A stretch of DNA of 37,059 nucleotides from CAYMAT01 sp964388495 (GTDB lineage Bacteria; Patescibacteriota; Gracilibacteria; Peribacterales; Peribacteraceae). The stretch lies in contig CAYMAT010000007.1 in assembly GCA_964388495.1 (NCBI GenBank), positions 1 through 37,059 on the forward strand. The letters are read 5' to 3'. Numbering within the stretch: the first letter of the stretch is position 1; each line of letters opens with the position of its first letter. The position numbers were made by a program, and so were the translations under genes. The notes beneath the pieces were generated by a model. The model saw only the letters and a list, made by a program, of their open reading frames with translations. It ran no database searches and was not told the origin of the DNA. This document shows positions 8,139 through 15,336 of the stretch, piece after piece.

Positions 8139-8906
8139 TTAGGAAGCTTTTTTACCGCTGAGAACAAAAAAAGGGAAAACCACCACCGCGTTCCACATGC
8201 GCTTCCAGCGGGACGGCTCCTGCGCAAACCTCCAGGCCCATTCCAATCCGATCTTTTGGAGGAATATCGGAGCTCTCTTTTTCTCCCCCGCCAGAAAATC
8301 AAACGTCCCCCCCACCCCCATCGCCACTTTCACACTGGGCATGTCCTGTAAGTGACGATTGATCCAGATATCCTGCTGGGGCGCTCCAAATGCCACCAAC
8401 AGAAGATGCGGCCGAATGTCATTGACGGCACTGAGGATTTTTTCAGCATCGCATTCCTTTGGGGATCCGGACATTGTCATGACAATATTGAGCTCCGGAT
8501 TCATAGTCCTGAGTGCAAGTGCCGCCTTTTCCGCCACCCCCGGCGCAGCACCCAGGAGAAAAACACGCACCCCGTCATGGAGCTGCCTGCAGAGAGCTTG
8601 GACCGTGTCCGCACCCGTCACGCGTTCCGGAAGCGCCTGCCCCGTGAGACGCGCCATCCATACCAAGCCCTGACTGTCCGGCAGATTGAGGTCCGCGGAC
8701 CGCAGTACGCGCGCGAACTCCGGGTTACGGACGGATTCCACCAGCATTTCCGCATTGGGCGTCATCACGTGCCTGCCCGCCGAAGCTTTAGCGTTGGCGG
8801 GGTTCTCCCCTTCTTTTACATCAAGCATCTCCATCAAGCGTGTCACCGCCTCCTGTTGCGTGAGGGAATCGACAGGGATGCCCAGTATGTGGGATCGGGA
8901 ATTCAC
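8139..8906 (-). CDS. WecG/TagA/CpsF family glycosyltransferase
   Basis: This 255-residue protein belongs to the GT26 family. Members transfer N-acetylmannosamine or a related sugar onto undecaprenyl-diphosphate-GlcNAc at the membrane surface. Motifs in order are ILGIPVDSLT, HVMTPNAEMLV, LNLPDSQGLVW, RVTGADTV, RVFLLGAAPGVAEKAA, LLLVAFGAPQQDIWI, and the ending GVGGTFDFLAGEKKRAP with WAWRFAQEP. The family Asp (in PDSQG) and the GVGGTFDFLAG signature are present. GTG 8906 is used as the start: a -10-like TACGCT ends 6 bases before it and the family sequence begins right after it. TTG 8933 would add nine unlikely residues. The nearby UDP-GlcNAc 2-epimerase could supply UDP-ManNAc as the donor, as in the Wec and Tag pathways. 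The C-terminal hydrophobic, basic segment probably touches the membrane. Confidence 0.9.
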   Translation of the reverse strand: MNSRSHILGIPVDSLTQQEAVTRLMEMLDVKEGENPANAKASAGRHVMTPNAEMLVESVRNPEFARVLRSADLNLPDSQGLVWMARLTGQALPERVTGADTVQALCRQLHDGVRVFLLGAAPGVAEKAALALRTMNPELNIVMTMSGSPKECDAEKILSAVNDIRPHLLLVAFGAPQQDIWINRHLQDMPSVKVAMGVGGTFDFLAGEKKRAPIFLQKIGLEWAWRFAQEPSRWKRMWNAVVVFPFFVLSGKKAS

Positions 8907-8912
8907 GAAAAA

Positions 8913-8945
8913 AGCGTACCACGGCGCGGCCAAACCCTGTATCGT
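8913..8945. promoter_or_regulatory. Divergent -10 elements of the TagA-like and lipoprotein genes
   Basis: On the minus strand GGTACGCT (hexamer 8918-8913) ends 6 bases before GTG 8906. On the plus strand TATCGT (8940-8945) ends 9 bases before GTG 8955. The two starts are 48 bases apart. Confidence 0.4.
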
Positions 8946-8954
8946 TTGCGGGTC

Positions 8955-9677
8955 GTGAAAAAGACGCTTGCATTCATCGGCTTCTGCATTGTCCTTTCGG
9001 CTTGTACAAGCCTTAAAACAAATACGCCTTCCTCACCTGCAGCTTCCTCCGGCTCTTCGCTCTCGTCTCTCCCCCTCCCGCCCACGGTGGATGGTGCAGA
9101 AACGCAGACGGGGATTTTGGTGGAGAGCGAGGATGATACCTCCTCTGACGGGGAATTGCGGTCTTCCACGGGAGCCCTCTTGGAGAGCGCCGCAACGGAT
9201 GGCTCGCTGACACTGGGGAATACCGCAACGGTACTGACCGTCTATACCAATGCTTCCTGCTCGTACTGTCATGATTTCCTGACGCAGATGTTGCCCGCAC
9301 TGACGGATGAATTCGTTGCCCAGGGGAAACTGTCCGTTCGTTTCGTGACCGTTCCGCTCAAGAAGTACCCCAACTCCGCGCTGGAAGCCGGGGCTGTGTA
9401 CTGTGCAGCGCGCGAGGGAAAGGGTCTGGCAATGATGGAGGCGCTGCACGCACTCCCCACCCATGACCGCAAGAAACTGCTTTCCGCCGCCGCGGCGCTG
9501 AAGGCGTCATCCGCCTTTCCTGCATGCCTGGACAGCGCGGAAGGCAAGGCAGCCATTACCGCAGGGGAAAAGAGCAGCATCACGCTGCTCCCCACGTTTG
9601 TTTTGAACGGAAAGAGCATTACCGGGCTCCCCATGCCCGCGGATCTCCGGGGCTGGATACGCCAGGAAACGCGGTGA
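8955..9677 (+). CDS. Thioredoxin-fold (DsbA/DsbG-like) lipoprotein
   Basis: The protein is 240 residues. A lipoprotein signal peptide ends in the lipobox LSAC (Cys17), so it would be anchored on the outer face of the membrane. A Ser/Pro/Thr-rich linker covers about 18-80. The thioredoxin fold starts near 90 with VLTVYTNASCSYCHDF, whose active site is C102-S-Y-C105. The helical insertion typical of DsbA-like oxidoreductases follows, with ARE..GLAMMEALHAL. The cis-proline block is TLLPTFVLNGKSITG. It would form, reduce or isomerise disulfides in exported proteins. Two more cysteines (AVYC and FPAC) could form a structural pair. GTG 8955 is chosen because the signal peptide starts there and a -10-like TATCGT lies upstream. 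The stop abuts the convergent YggU-like gene. Confidence 0.85.
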   Translation: MKKTLAFIGFCIVLSACTSLKTNTPSSPAASSGSSLSSLPLPPTVDGAETQTGILVESEDDTSSDGELRSSTGALLESAATDGSLTLGNTATVLTVYTNASCSYCHDFLTQMLPALTDEFVAQGKLSVRFVTVPLKKYPNSALEAGAVYCAAREGKGLAMMEALHALPTHDRKKLLSAAAALKASSAFPACLDSAEGKAAITAGEKSSITLLPTFVLNGKSITGLPMPADLRGWIRQETR

Positions 9678-9690
9678 TCAGCGGCTGATC
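9676..9690. terminator. Short palindrome across convergent stop codons
   Basis: A perfect 7-base inverted repeat around one central base (GATCAGC-G-GCTGATC) covers the last two bases of one gene's stop and the whole stop of the convergent gene. There is no T-run, so it may be a transcription pause or RNA end-protection hairpin rather than a classical terminator. It could also be chance. Confidence 0.25.
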
Positions 9691-9914
9691 CGGACGATTT
9701 TCTTCTTGGACGTGAAGCCGCTCACGAGCGTGACGGCGTTTTTGGGAACGCCGTGCATCTCCGCGATAAAGCGCAGAAGCTCCAGATTGGCGGCGTTGTC
9801 CTCCGGCGCAGCGGCTACGTCTATCTTGAGCGTGCCGTCCGCCATGGTGGATGCAATTTTCGTCTTCTGCGCATGGGGACGCGCACGGATATGGAGAATG
9901 GTATCCATCATCAT
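9678..9914 (-). CDS. DUF167 / YggU family protein
   Basis: The 78-residue protein matches the YggU/DUF167 family of unknown function. The family pattern runs LHIRARPHAQKTKI, DGTLKIDVAAAPEDNAANLELLRFIAE and a basic end with TLVSGFTSKKKIVRI. In the family this is a small alpha/beta fold with a conserved PxxGxAN-like loop; here that loop reads PEDNAAN, with the usual glycine replaced. The ATG at 9914 overlaps the trmD stop as ATGA, implying translational coupling. A start one or two codons later (9908) is equally possible. Confidence 0.85.
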   Translation of the reverse strand: MMMDTILHIRARPHAQKTKIASTMADGTLKIDVAAAPEDNAANLELLRFIAEMHGVPKNAVTLVSGFTSKKKIVRISR

Positions 9915-10603
9915 TTGGTCATGTTTTTCCGCCATTCTTCGATCTTCTTGTGGTGACCGGAGAGCAGCACGTCAGGGACGCGCATGCCGCGGAATTCCTC
10001 CGGGCGGGTGTAGTGCGGGTACTCGCGCTTGCGCTTGAGGCTCTTGCTGAAGCTCTCCTCGTGAGCGGACTCGTCTTTGCCCAACACACCGGGGATGTGC
10101 CGCACCACGGCATCGATCAATACCATCGCCGGTAATTCGCCGCCGGTGAGCACGTAGTCGCCAATGGATATCTCTTCGTCAATCCACCCGTCGATAACTC
10201 GCTGATCGACTCCTTCATAGTGCCCGCAGAGGAGGAGTAGGTGATCTTTTTTGGCCAGTTGCTCCACCTTTGTCTGCGTCAGGCGCTTACCCCTGGGAGA
10301 CAGATAGATTCTATGAACGCCACTTTTCTCTTTTCTCTTTTCTCTTTTTACAACGTCGCTCATTGCTGATCGCTCATTGCTGATCGCTTCTATCCCCTTC
10401 ACCAATACATCCGGGCGCATCACCATGCCCGCCCCGCCGCCGTAGGGGCTGTCGTCGATCTGCTTGTACTTGCCCTCCGCGTAATCGCGCAGATCATGGA
10501 GACCGATTTCAAAAAGCCCAGCATCTTGCGCACGCTTAAGGATGCTCTCGGTCATGGGACCGTTAAACATGGCCGGGAAGAGGGTGAGAACGTCGATACG
10601 CAT
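9911..10603 (-). CDS. trmD: tRNA (guanine-N1)-methyltransferase TrmD
   Basis: TrmD methylates G37 of tRNAs with S-adenosylmethionine, preventing +1 frameshifting. The 230-residue protein has the SPOUT trefoil-knot landmarks: MRIDVLTLFPAMF, HDLRDYAEGKYKQIDDSPYGGGAGM, IYLSPRGKRLTQ, LLCGHYEGVDQRVID, and ISIGDYVLTGGELPAMVLIDAVVRHIPGVLG. The C-terminal helices are present. An oddity lies at residues 72-94: a low-complexity Ser/Lys/Glu/Arg stretch sits between the GIEA helix and the YLSPRG strand, where homologues have only a few residues. It is encoded by two heptad repeat arrays in frame. All motifs on both sides are intact, so the gene looks functional. It lies 17 bases after korB; a TATAGA hexamer at the korB end may give it its own promoter. 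Confidence 0.95.
   Translation of the reverse strand: MRIDVLTLFPAMFNGPMTESILKRAQDAGLFEIGLHDLRDYAEGKYKQIDDSPYGGGAGMVMRPDVLVKGIEAISNERSAMSDVVKREKRKEKSGVHRIYLSPRGKRLTQTKVEQLAKKDHLLLLCGHYEGVDQRVIDGWIDEEISIGDYVLTGGELPAMVLIDAVVRHIPGVLGKDESAHEESFSKSLKRKREYPHYTRPEEFRGMRVPDVLLSGHHKKIEEWRKNMTK
10324..10390. repeat. Two adjacent heptad arrays inside trmD
   Basis: The first array (10324-10351) has three perfect TTTTCTC units and one degenerate unit. After four bases the second (10356-10390) alternates TCGCTCA and TTGCTGA twice and ends in TCGCTTC, giving an exact 14-base duplication. Both lie in the trmD reading frame and encode residues 72-94. Confidence 0.85.
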
Positions 10604-10620
10604 GTCGTGATGTTTCTATA

Positions 10621-11520
10621 TTACACAATATCCGCGTAAAACTGACGGACATCCTGGATGGCTACCTCGTCTACCGCTTGCGTCTTTTTCCCCTTCCGCG
10701 GCTCCAGGCGGTCATAGAAGCTGGGGACGTCCTCGCGCTGGTACAGGATGCCGGTGGGGATCCGCTCATGGACATTCTGCGCCAGCTTGCGCGCAACGGA
10801 AATATTGCAGTGGGGATCATGTCCCTCGGCGTTGGCGTCGTAGCAACGCTGCAACAGGTACTCGTGCGTGGCGAAATGGTTGTACGTGGGACAAGCCTGC
10901 AGGACATCCACAAAGGCAAAACCGTGTTTCTGATGCTCGATGGCCGCCTTGAGCACTTTGGTGAGATGCGGGATGTTGCCGCTGAACGCGCGGGCCACAA
11001 AGGTGGGCTCCAGGGAGAAGATGAAATCCATGGAGTTGAGCGTGTGCTCCGGGATACCGTTGGGACTGCTGTTCATCGGCTGCTCCTGCCACGTGAGCGA
11101 GCTGGCCTGGCCGGTGGTGAGGCCGTAGTTGGCGTTGTTGTGGAGAACGAAGGTGATGGGGTAATTGCTGCGGATCCCGTGCACCAGGTGGCCCACGCCT
11201 TCCGAGAAACTGGCGCCGTCGCCGCCAAAGGCGATCACAGGCATGCGCGTGTTGGCGAGCTTTGCGCCGGCGGCAAGCGGGATGACGCGGCCGTGGAGCC
11301 CGTGGATGCGGTAACCCGCGATCTTGTCGCTGCCGTTGCCGTGGCAACCGATGTCGTAACACAGGCACACCTGCCACGGATGGAGATTGAGTTCCGTGAG
11401 CGCGCGCTTGGTAGCGGTCCAGATGCCGTAGTCGCCGCAGCCGTCGCACCATGAGCACTGTGTACCGCAGTAGTATTCGTGGATATTTGCCGAGCCGCTG
11501 GTGTGCAAGGGGATACCCAT
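10621..11520 (-). CDS. korB: 2-oxoacid:acceptor oxidoreductase, beta subunit
   Basis: This is the thiamine-diphosphate-binding beta subunit of a 2-oxoacid:ferredoxin/flavodoxin oxidoreductase. The complex converts a 2-oxoacid and CoA into acyl-CoA, CO2 and reduced carrier. The 299-residue protein has the Cys-rich N-terminal motif CGTQCSWCDGCGDYGIW, an iron-sulfur-ligand region. It also has the diphosphate/Mg-binding motif FGGDGASFSEGVGH followed by LHNNANYGLTTGQ. VDVLQACPTYNHF supplies the other conserved Cys. It starts 3 bases after korA, so the pair is translated together. The substrate (pyruvate, 2-oxoglutarate or branched-chain) cannot be read from sequence here. The first Cys pair is more elaborate than the usual WCPGCG. 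Confidence 0.92.
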   Translation of the reverse strand: MGIPLHTSGSANIHEYYCGTQCSWCDGCGDYGIWTATKRALTELNLHPWQVCLCYDIGCHGNGSDKIAGYRIHGLHGRVIPLAAGAKLANTRMPVIAFGGDGASFSEGVGHLVHGIRSNYPITFVLHNNANYGLTTGQASSLTWQEQPMNSSPNGIPEHTLNSMDFIFSLEPTFVARAFSGNIPHLTKVLKAAIEHQKHGFAFVDVLQACPTYNHFATHEYLLQRCYDANAEGHDPHCNISVARKLAQNVHERIPTGILYQREDVPSFYDRLEPRKGKKTQAVDEVAIQDVRQFYADIV

Positions 11521-11523
11521 AAA

Positions 11524-13311
11524 TTATTGCTGATTGCTGATTGCTAACCGCTGACGCAGTTCATCGGCGAAGAAAGGACGGCCGTCGTACTTGAGGATTT
11601 TTTGTGCGATGTCCACGCCCGTTTCCATCCGGATCATCATGCCCAGTTGGGCCTGCTTGTTGCATTCCACGATAACCGACTTTTTGGCTTTCTTGAGCAA
11701 TTTCTCTAACCTCTCAGTCTTGAGGGGCCAGAGGTAAGTGTAATGGAGATAACCAATCTTCTGCCCCCCTGCCCCCTTGCCCTCCTGCCCTTTTAGGGCA
11801 TCCAGAATCACACCCTTGTTGCTGCCCCAGGAGACGATGAGCATGTTCAGCGACGGATTGTCTTTGACGATTTTCCCGTTCACATACAGGTCCGGTTCCG
11901 GCAGCGCGGCCTTGAGCGCCTCCCCTTTGCGCATGCGCTTCTCCATTTGCTCCTGCGCGTTCTGCGCCGTCTCGTTCACGTTGCCCGCGGCGTCATGCTC
12001 GTCGCTCTGCGCGCAGTACGTGGCGGCCTCCGCTCCCGGCAGCCAGCGCGGGGAGATTCCGTCCTTGGCGGAGGGATCAAAGCGGTCGGTGCTGCGGAGC
12101 TTGGCGAGTTTCTGGGGATCAGTGACGAGTTTCCCGCGGCGGATCTTCGCCTTCTTCTGGTCAAACGGCTTCTGCGTAAAGAGCGCCTCCGCCGTCTGCT
12201 TGTCCGTCATGACAATGACGGGAATCTGGTATTCCTCAGCGATATTGAACGCCTGGGGCATGAGGTCGAAGCTGTCCTGTGACTCACTGACGGAGAGCAC
12301 GCAGCGCGGGAATTCCCCGTGTGCGGAACCCACGGCCAGCAGCAGGTCACCCTGCGCGGTCCACGTAGGGAGGCCGGTGGCGGGGCCGGGGCGCTGCGCG
12401 AGCACGAAGACGGACGGGTTCTCGATGATGCCGTTCATGCTGACGGTCTCCGTCATGAGATCGAATCCTCCCCCCGATGTCCCCGTTGCCGCACGCGTGC
12501 CCATGTACATGGCTCCGCTCATCATCTGCGCGGCGGTGATCTCGTCCTCCGCCTGCTTGATCACCATGCCAGTCTTGTTCTGGATCTCCGCTACGTAACT
12601 GAGGAGAGGAGAAGAAGGCGTCATGGGATACCCCACGTACATGCGACAACCGCCGTGCACCAAGCCCAGACCCATGGCCTGGCTGCCCGTGATGAGGAGA
12701 TGGTTCTTCCATTCGGGATTGGCTTTGGGAAGCGACAAACTTAACTCCTTCCGGTGTCCTGCCGCAAACGCCATACCCTCGTCGATACACTGATGGTTTG
12801 CCTGTACCACGGCATCGCCCTTGTAGCTGAACTGTTCGGTGGCCAGGTCTTTGAGCGCCTCAGCGGGAAGACCCAGGAACGACCACACGATGGACGTGAC
12901 CAGCATGTTACCCATGATGGGTCGCGCCTTCATTTTCTTCAGGATCTCCTCGATGGGCAGGTACAGCACGCGCACGCCGCGGCTGTCCAGGTCCCTCTGG
13001 ATTTTGGGATCGAATTTCCACTGCGGCGTCTGGTGCAGGATCACGCCGCCGTCGCGCACCTCATGGATGTTTTTCTCCAGACCGTGATGGTTGAAGTTCA
13101 CCAGGAGATGCACCCGGGACTCCGTGCTCTCCACATAATCGGCACTCACGTCCAGCTGATAACTGCTGTGCCCCCCCTTGATGAGCGAGTTGTATTCACG
13201 GTAACCAAAGACGCAGTACCCCGTGCGCTTGAGACCTTTGGCCAGCACCTCCCCCACGGAGTTGACCCCCTGCCCCTGCGCGCCGGTGATTTTGAGGGCG
13301 ATGCGCGTCAT
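11524..13311 (-). CDS. korA: 2-oxoacid:acceptor oxidoreductase, fused gamma-alpha subunit
   Basis: The 595-residue protein fuses the gamma domain (residues 1 to about 190: LKITGAQGQGVNSVGEVLA, YNSLIKGGHSSYQL) to the alpha subunit. The alpha part begins near 200 and has GSQAMGLGLVHGG, YPMTPSSPLLSYVAE, TGTSGGGFDLMTE and TGLPTWTAQGDLLLA. The C-terminal domain is recognisable by LLIVSWGSNKGVILDAL and VECNKQAQLGMMIR. With KorB it forms the acyl-CoA-producing complex. ATG 13311 overlaps the flavodoxin stop as ATGA, which decides the start. Residues 507-517 (Gly/Lys-rich, before KIGYLHYTYLWPL) are encoded by an octad repeat. The last residues (about LAISNQQ) are encoded by a heptad array. The tight flavodoxin-korA-korB order suggests flavodoxin is the electron acceptor. 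Confidence 0.93.
   Translation of the reverse strand: MTRIALKITGAQGQGVNSVGEVLAKGLKRTGYCVFGYREYNSLIKGGHSSYQLDVSADYVESTESRVHLLVNFNHHGLEKNIHEVRDGGVILHQTPQWKFDPKIQRDLDSRGVRVLYLPIEEILKKMKARPIMGNMLVTSIVWSFLGLPAEALKDLATEQFSYKGDAVVQANHQCIDEGMAFAAGHRKELSLSLPKANPEWKNHLLITGSQAMGLGLVHGGCRMYVGYPMTPSSPLLSYVAEIQNKTGMVIKQAEDEITAAQMMSGAMYMGTRAATGTSGGGFDLMTETVSMNGIIENPSVFVLAQRPGPATGLPTWTAQGDLLLAVGSAHGEFPRCVLSVSESQDSFDLMPQAFNIAEEYQIPVIVMTDKQTAEALFTQKPFDQKKAKIRRGKLVTDPQKLAKLRSTDRFDPSAKDGISPRWLPGAEAATYCAQSDEHDAAGNVNETAQNAQEQMEKRMRKGEALKAALPEPDLYVNGKIVKDNPSLNMLIVSWGSNKGVILDALKGQEGKGAGGQKIGYLHYTYLWPLKTERLEKLLKKAKKSVIVECNKQAQLGMMIRMETGVDIAQKILKYDGRPFFADELRQRLAISNQQ
11527..11554. repeat. Heptad array at the 3' end of korA, 4 units
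   Basis: Four consecutive NNGCTNA units (TTGCTGA twice, TTGCTAA, CCGCTGA) abut the korA stop codon and encode its last residues. The korB start follows 6 bases beyond the array. Confidence 0.75.
11762..11793. repeat. Octad tandem array inside korA, 4 units
   Basis: Four 8-base units begin TGCCC (TGCCCCCC, TGCCCCCT, TGCCCTCC, TGCCCTTT). They lie in the korA frame and encode a Gly/Lys-rich loop at residues 507-517. The period is 8, unlike the 7 of the other arrays. Confidence 0.65.
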
Positions 13312-13781
13312 GCGTTGAGGAATGTTGCCAGTTTTTGCGTCCATTTGGCGATCTTTTCCTCCTGTCCGTAGGGTTCGTCAATGACGGTGAGCGCATCCAC
13401 AGCCACTTTCCCACCATGGGTGACGATATACGAACGGAGATATTCACCCGCGCGCGCGGTGTAGAAATAGCGGTGGTCACCCAGCGCGATGATGGAACAC
13501 GGCCTTCCCCCAAGATCCACCGTCTTTGCCGATCCGTTGAGCAGCGCATACATGTACGGATGCAACTGGCCCTCCACTCCGCCGGTGTTCCATGTTCCGG
13601 AAGCCAGGACCAATGTCTGGGCCTTAGCGAGATCTTCCGGGACGGCCTCTTCTGCACGCACCACGCGCGCGTGGATTTCCGGCAACAAGGTGCGCAGGCA
13701 CTCCACGGCATGATGGACCACCCATTCGGTATGGCCGCTCCCCGATGCATAGACGAAAGTCACGGACTGCACGGCTCCCAT
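13308..13781 (-). CDS. Flavodoxin-like FMN protein
   Basis: The 157-residue protein has the short-chain flavodoxin fold. The phosphate-binding loop after the first strand reads YASGSGHTEWVV. The FMN-binding loops are seen in VLASGTWNTGGVEGQ and in IIALGDHRYFYTARAGEYL. The C-terminal helix includes KWTQKLATFL. It likely carries electrons from the oxidoreductase encoded by the two overlapping genes behind it, a role filled by ferredoxin in most organisms. ATG 13781 is listed. However, a -10-like TACAAT (13785-13780) overlaps that ATG, and GTG 13772 lies 7 bases after it, which matches the leaderless pattern elsewhere. A start at 13772 would remove only three residues. Confidence 0.88.
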   Translation of the reverse strand: MGAVQSVTFVYASGSGHTEWVVHHAVECLRTLLPEIHARVVRAEEAVPEDLAKAQTLVLASGTWNTGGVEGQLHPYMYALLNGSAKTVDLGGRPCSIIALGDHRYFYTARAGEYLRSYIVTHGGKVAVDALTVIDEPYGQEEKIAKWTQKLATFLNA

Positions 13782-13903
13782 TGTAGATCACCGCGCGCCG
13801 CGGCTCATTGACAAAAAACACCTTTCGTCCGCCATACGCGTAGCAACGGAATCACCCACGGTCTTTTGCGCTTGCACAAGGTCAAAAAGAGATATGCCGC
13901 ACA

Positions 13904-13932
13904 TTGAAAAAATATCCAAAAAACGGTATACT
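13904..13932 (+). promoter_or_regulatory. Promoter of the MBOAT-SGNH-ligase operon
   Basis: TTGAAA at 13904-13909, a 17-base spacer and TATACT at 13927-13932 (preceded by CGG) form a good sigma-70-type promoter. ATG 13943 is 10 bases downstream. An in-frame TTG at 13904 belongs to the -35 box and is not a credible start. Confidence 0.65.
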
Positions 13933-13942
13933 GTCCGGATAC

Positions 13943-15334
13943 ATGAACTTCACGAGTTTCGGTTATCTTTGGCTGATCGCGGCGTTTACACCCGTGTACT
14001 GGATGGCCGCAAAAAGGGTGCGGCTGCGGAACCTGCTCCTGGTGCTGGTCAGTTATTTTATCTACGGGTTTCTGAATCCGTGGTACTGCCTCCTGCTCTT
14101 CTGCAGTTCGCTCACCGCGCATATCTGCGGGCAGTCTGTGCAGAACCCGGAGAGGAAAGGCCGCGCAATTATTGTGGCGGTGTCCGTTGCGGTGAACATC
14201 GGCATGCTGGCCTTCTTCAAGTACGAAGGGTTTTTTGCGACGCAGGTTGCTGCAGCGCTCACATCCGTGGGGATTGGCGTGACGGAAGCGGGTGCAAAAC
14301 TGATCATGCCCATCGGCATATCGTTCTATACGCTTCAGGCCGTGGGATTCACCGTGGACGCCTACCGCGCAAAGATACGCGTGGGTGAACTGCTGGAGAC
14401 CATGGCGTACCTGTCGTTCTTCCCCAAGCTCATCGCTGGCCCGTTGGAGCCGGCGGAAACTCTCCTGCCCCAGCTGCAGCAACCCAAGGATTTCCAGGTA
14501 TCGCATCTGGGCGAAGGAACGGAGCTGATGCTGTACGGACTGTTCAAAAAGCTGGTGGTTGCGGAGAACATCCGTCCGTACATCGACCAGATATTCCTGC
14601 TCAAAAACCCGTCAGCCACGCTGCTTGCCGTGGGGGCCGCGGGTTTCACCGTCCAGATTCTTGCGGATTTCTCCGGATACACGGACATCGCCCGCGGAAG
14701 CGCGCGCCTCCTGGGCTTCACGCTCATGGAGAATTTCCGCCTGCCGTACCTTGCCGTCTCCCCGTCCGATTTCTGGCGGCGTTGGCACATTTCGCTCTCC
14801 CAGTGGTTCAGGGATTACGTCTACATCCCGCTGGGGGGATCGGAATGGCAATCGCGGACGATGACGTGCATCGCGCTCATGACCACCATGATGATCAGCG
14901 GCTTGTGGCACGGAGTCACGGGTAATTTTTTGCTGTGGGGGCTGTACCACGGTCTGCTGCTCTGCGCATATACCATGCTGGGAATGGGCGGCTCATGGAG
15001 TCCGCGCACCAGGCTTGGGCGCGCGGCGGCATGGCTGACGATGACAATCTTCACGGTCTTCGGCTGGCTGCTCTTCCGCAGTCCCGGGACGCCCTGGTTT
15101 GTACATGTCATGGCAAACCTCACGCCCGGATTGACGCAATCGCAATCCGCTGTGGCCCTGGTGTGGCTGGGCATGTACGCGCTGTACGTCCTGCCGTGGG
15201 TCTGCGCGTGGACACTGAAGACGCGCTGGGGACAGCACCCCGCCGCACGCGCACTCAGTAATGCCATTGTTGCACTCAGCATCGTCTATCTGTCCATTGA
15301 GGTACCCCTCAACTTCGTTTACTACCAGTTCTGA
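13943..15334 (+). CDS. MBOAT family O-acyltransferase (AlgI-like), copy 1
   Basis: This is a 463-residue polytopic membrane protein of the AlgI/DltB type. Such enzymes take acyl groups from cytoplasmic acyl-CoA and pass them across the membrane to a partner that acylates extracellular polysaccharide. Landmarks are IMPIGISFYTLQAVGFTVD, FFPKLIAGPLEPAETLLPQL, LADFSGYTDIARGSARLLGF, FWRRWHISLSQWFRDYVYIPLGGS, and the catalytic His323 in SGLWHGVTGNFLLWGLYHG. It is complete, with about ten membrane segments. It starts 10 bases after a strong -10 and is followed 2 bases after its stop by an SGNH-like partner gene, as in alginate O-acetylation clusters. It is a clear paralogue of the gene at 24089-25471 (460 residues). 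Confidence 0.93.
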   Translation: MNFTSFGYLWLIAAFTPVYWMAAKRVRLRNLLLVLVSYFIYGFLNPWYCLLLFCSSLTAHICGQSVQNPERKGRAIIVAVSVAVNIGMLAFFKYEGFFATQVAAALTSVGIGVTEAGAKLIMPIGISFYTLQAVGFTVDAYRAKIRVGELLETMAYLSFFPKLIAGPLEPAETLLPQLQQPKDFQVSHLGEGTELMLYGLFKKLVVAENIRPYIDQIFLLKNPSATLLAVGAAGFTVQILADFSGYTDIARGSARLLGFTLMENFRLPYLAVSPSDFWRRWHISLSQWFRDYVYIPLGGSEWQSRTMTCIALMTTMMISGLWHGVTGNFLLWGLYHGLLLCAYTMLGMGGSWSPRTRLGRAAAWLTMTIFTVFGWLLFRSPGTPWFVHVMANLTPGLTQSQSAVALVWLGMYALYVLPWVCAWTLKTRWGQHPAARALSNAIVALSIVYLSIEVPLNFVYYQF

Positions 15335-15336
15335 AC

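Noticed and set aside
13808..13840. A TTGACA in the divergent flavodoxin/MBOAT gap
   Set aside because: No -10 lies at 16-18 bases; the TTGAAA/TATACT pair nearer to the MBOAT start is better.
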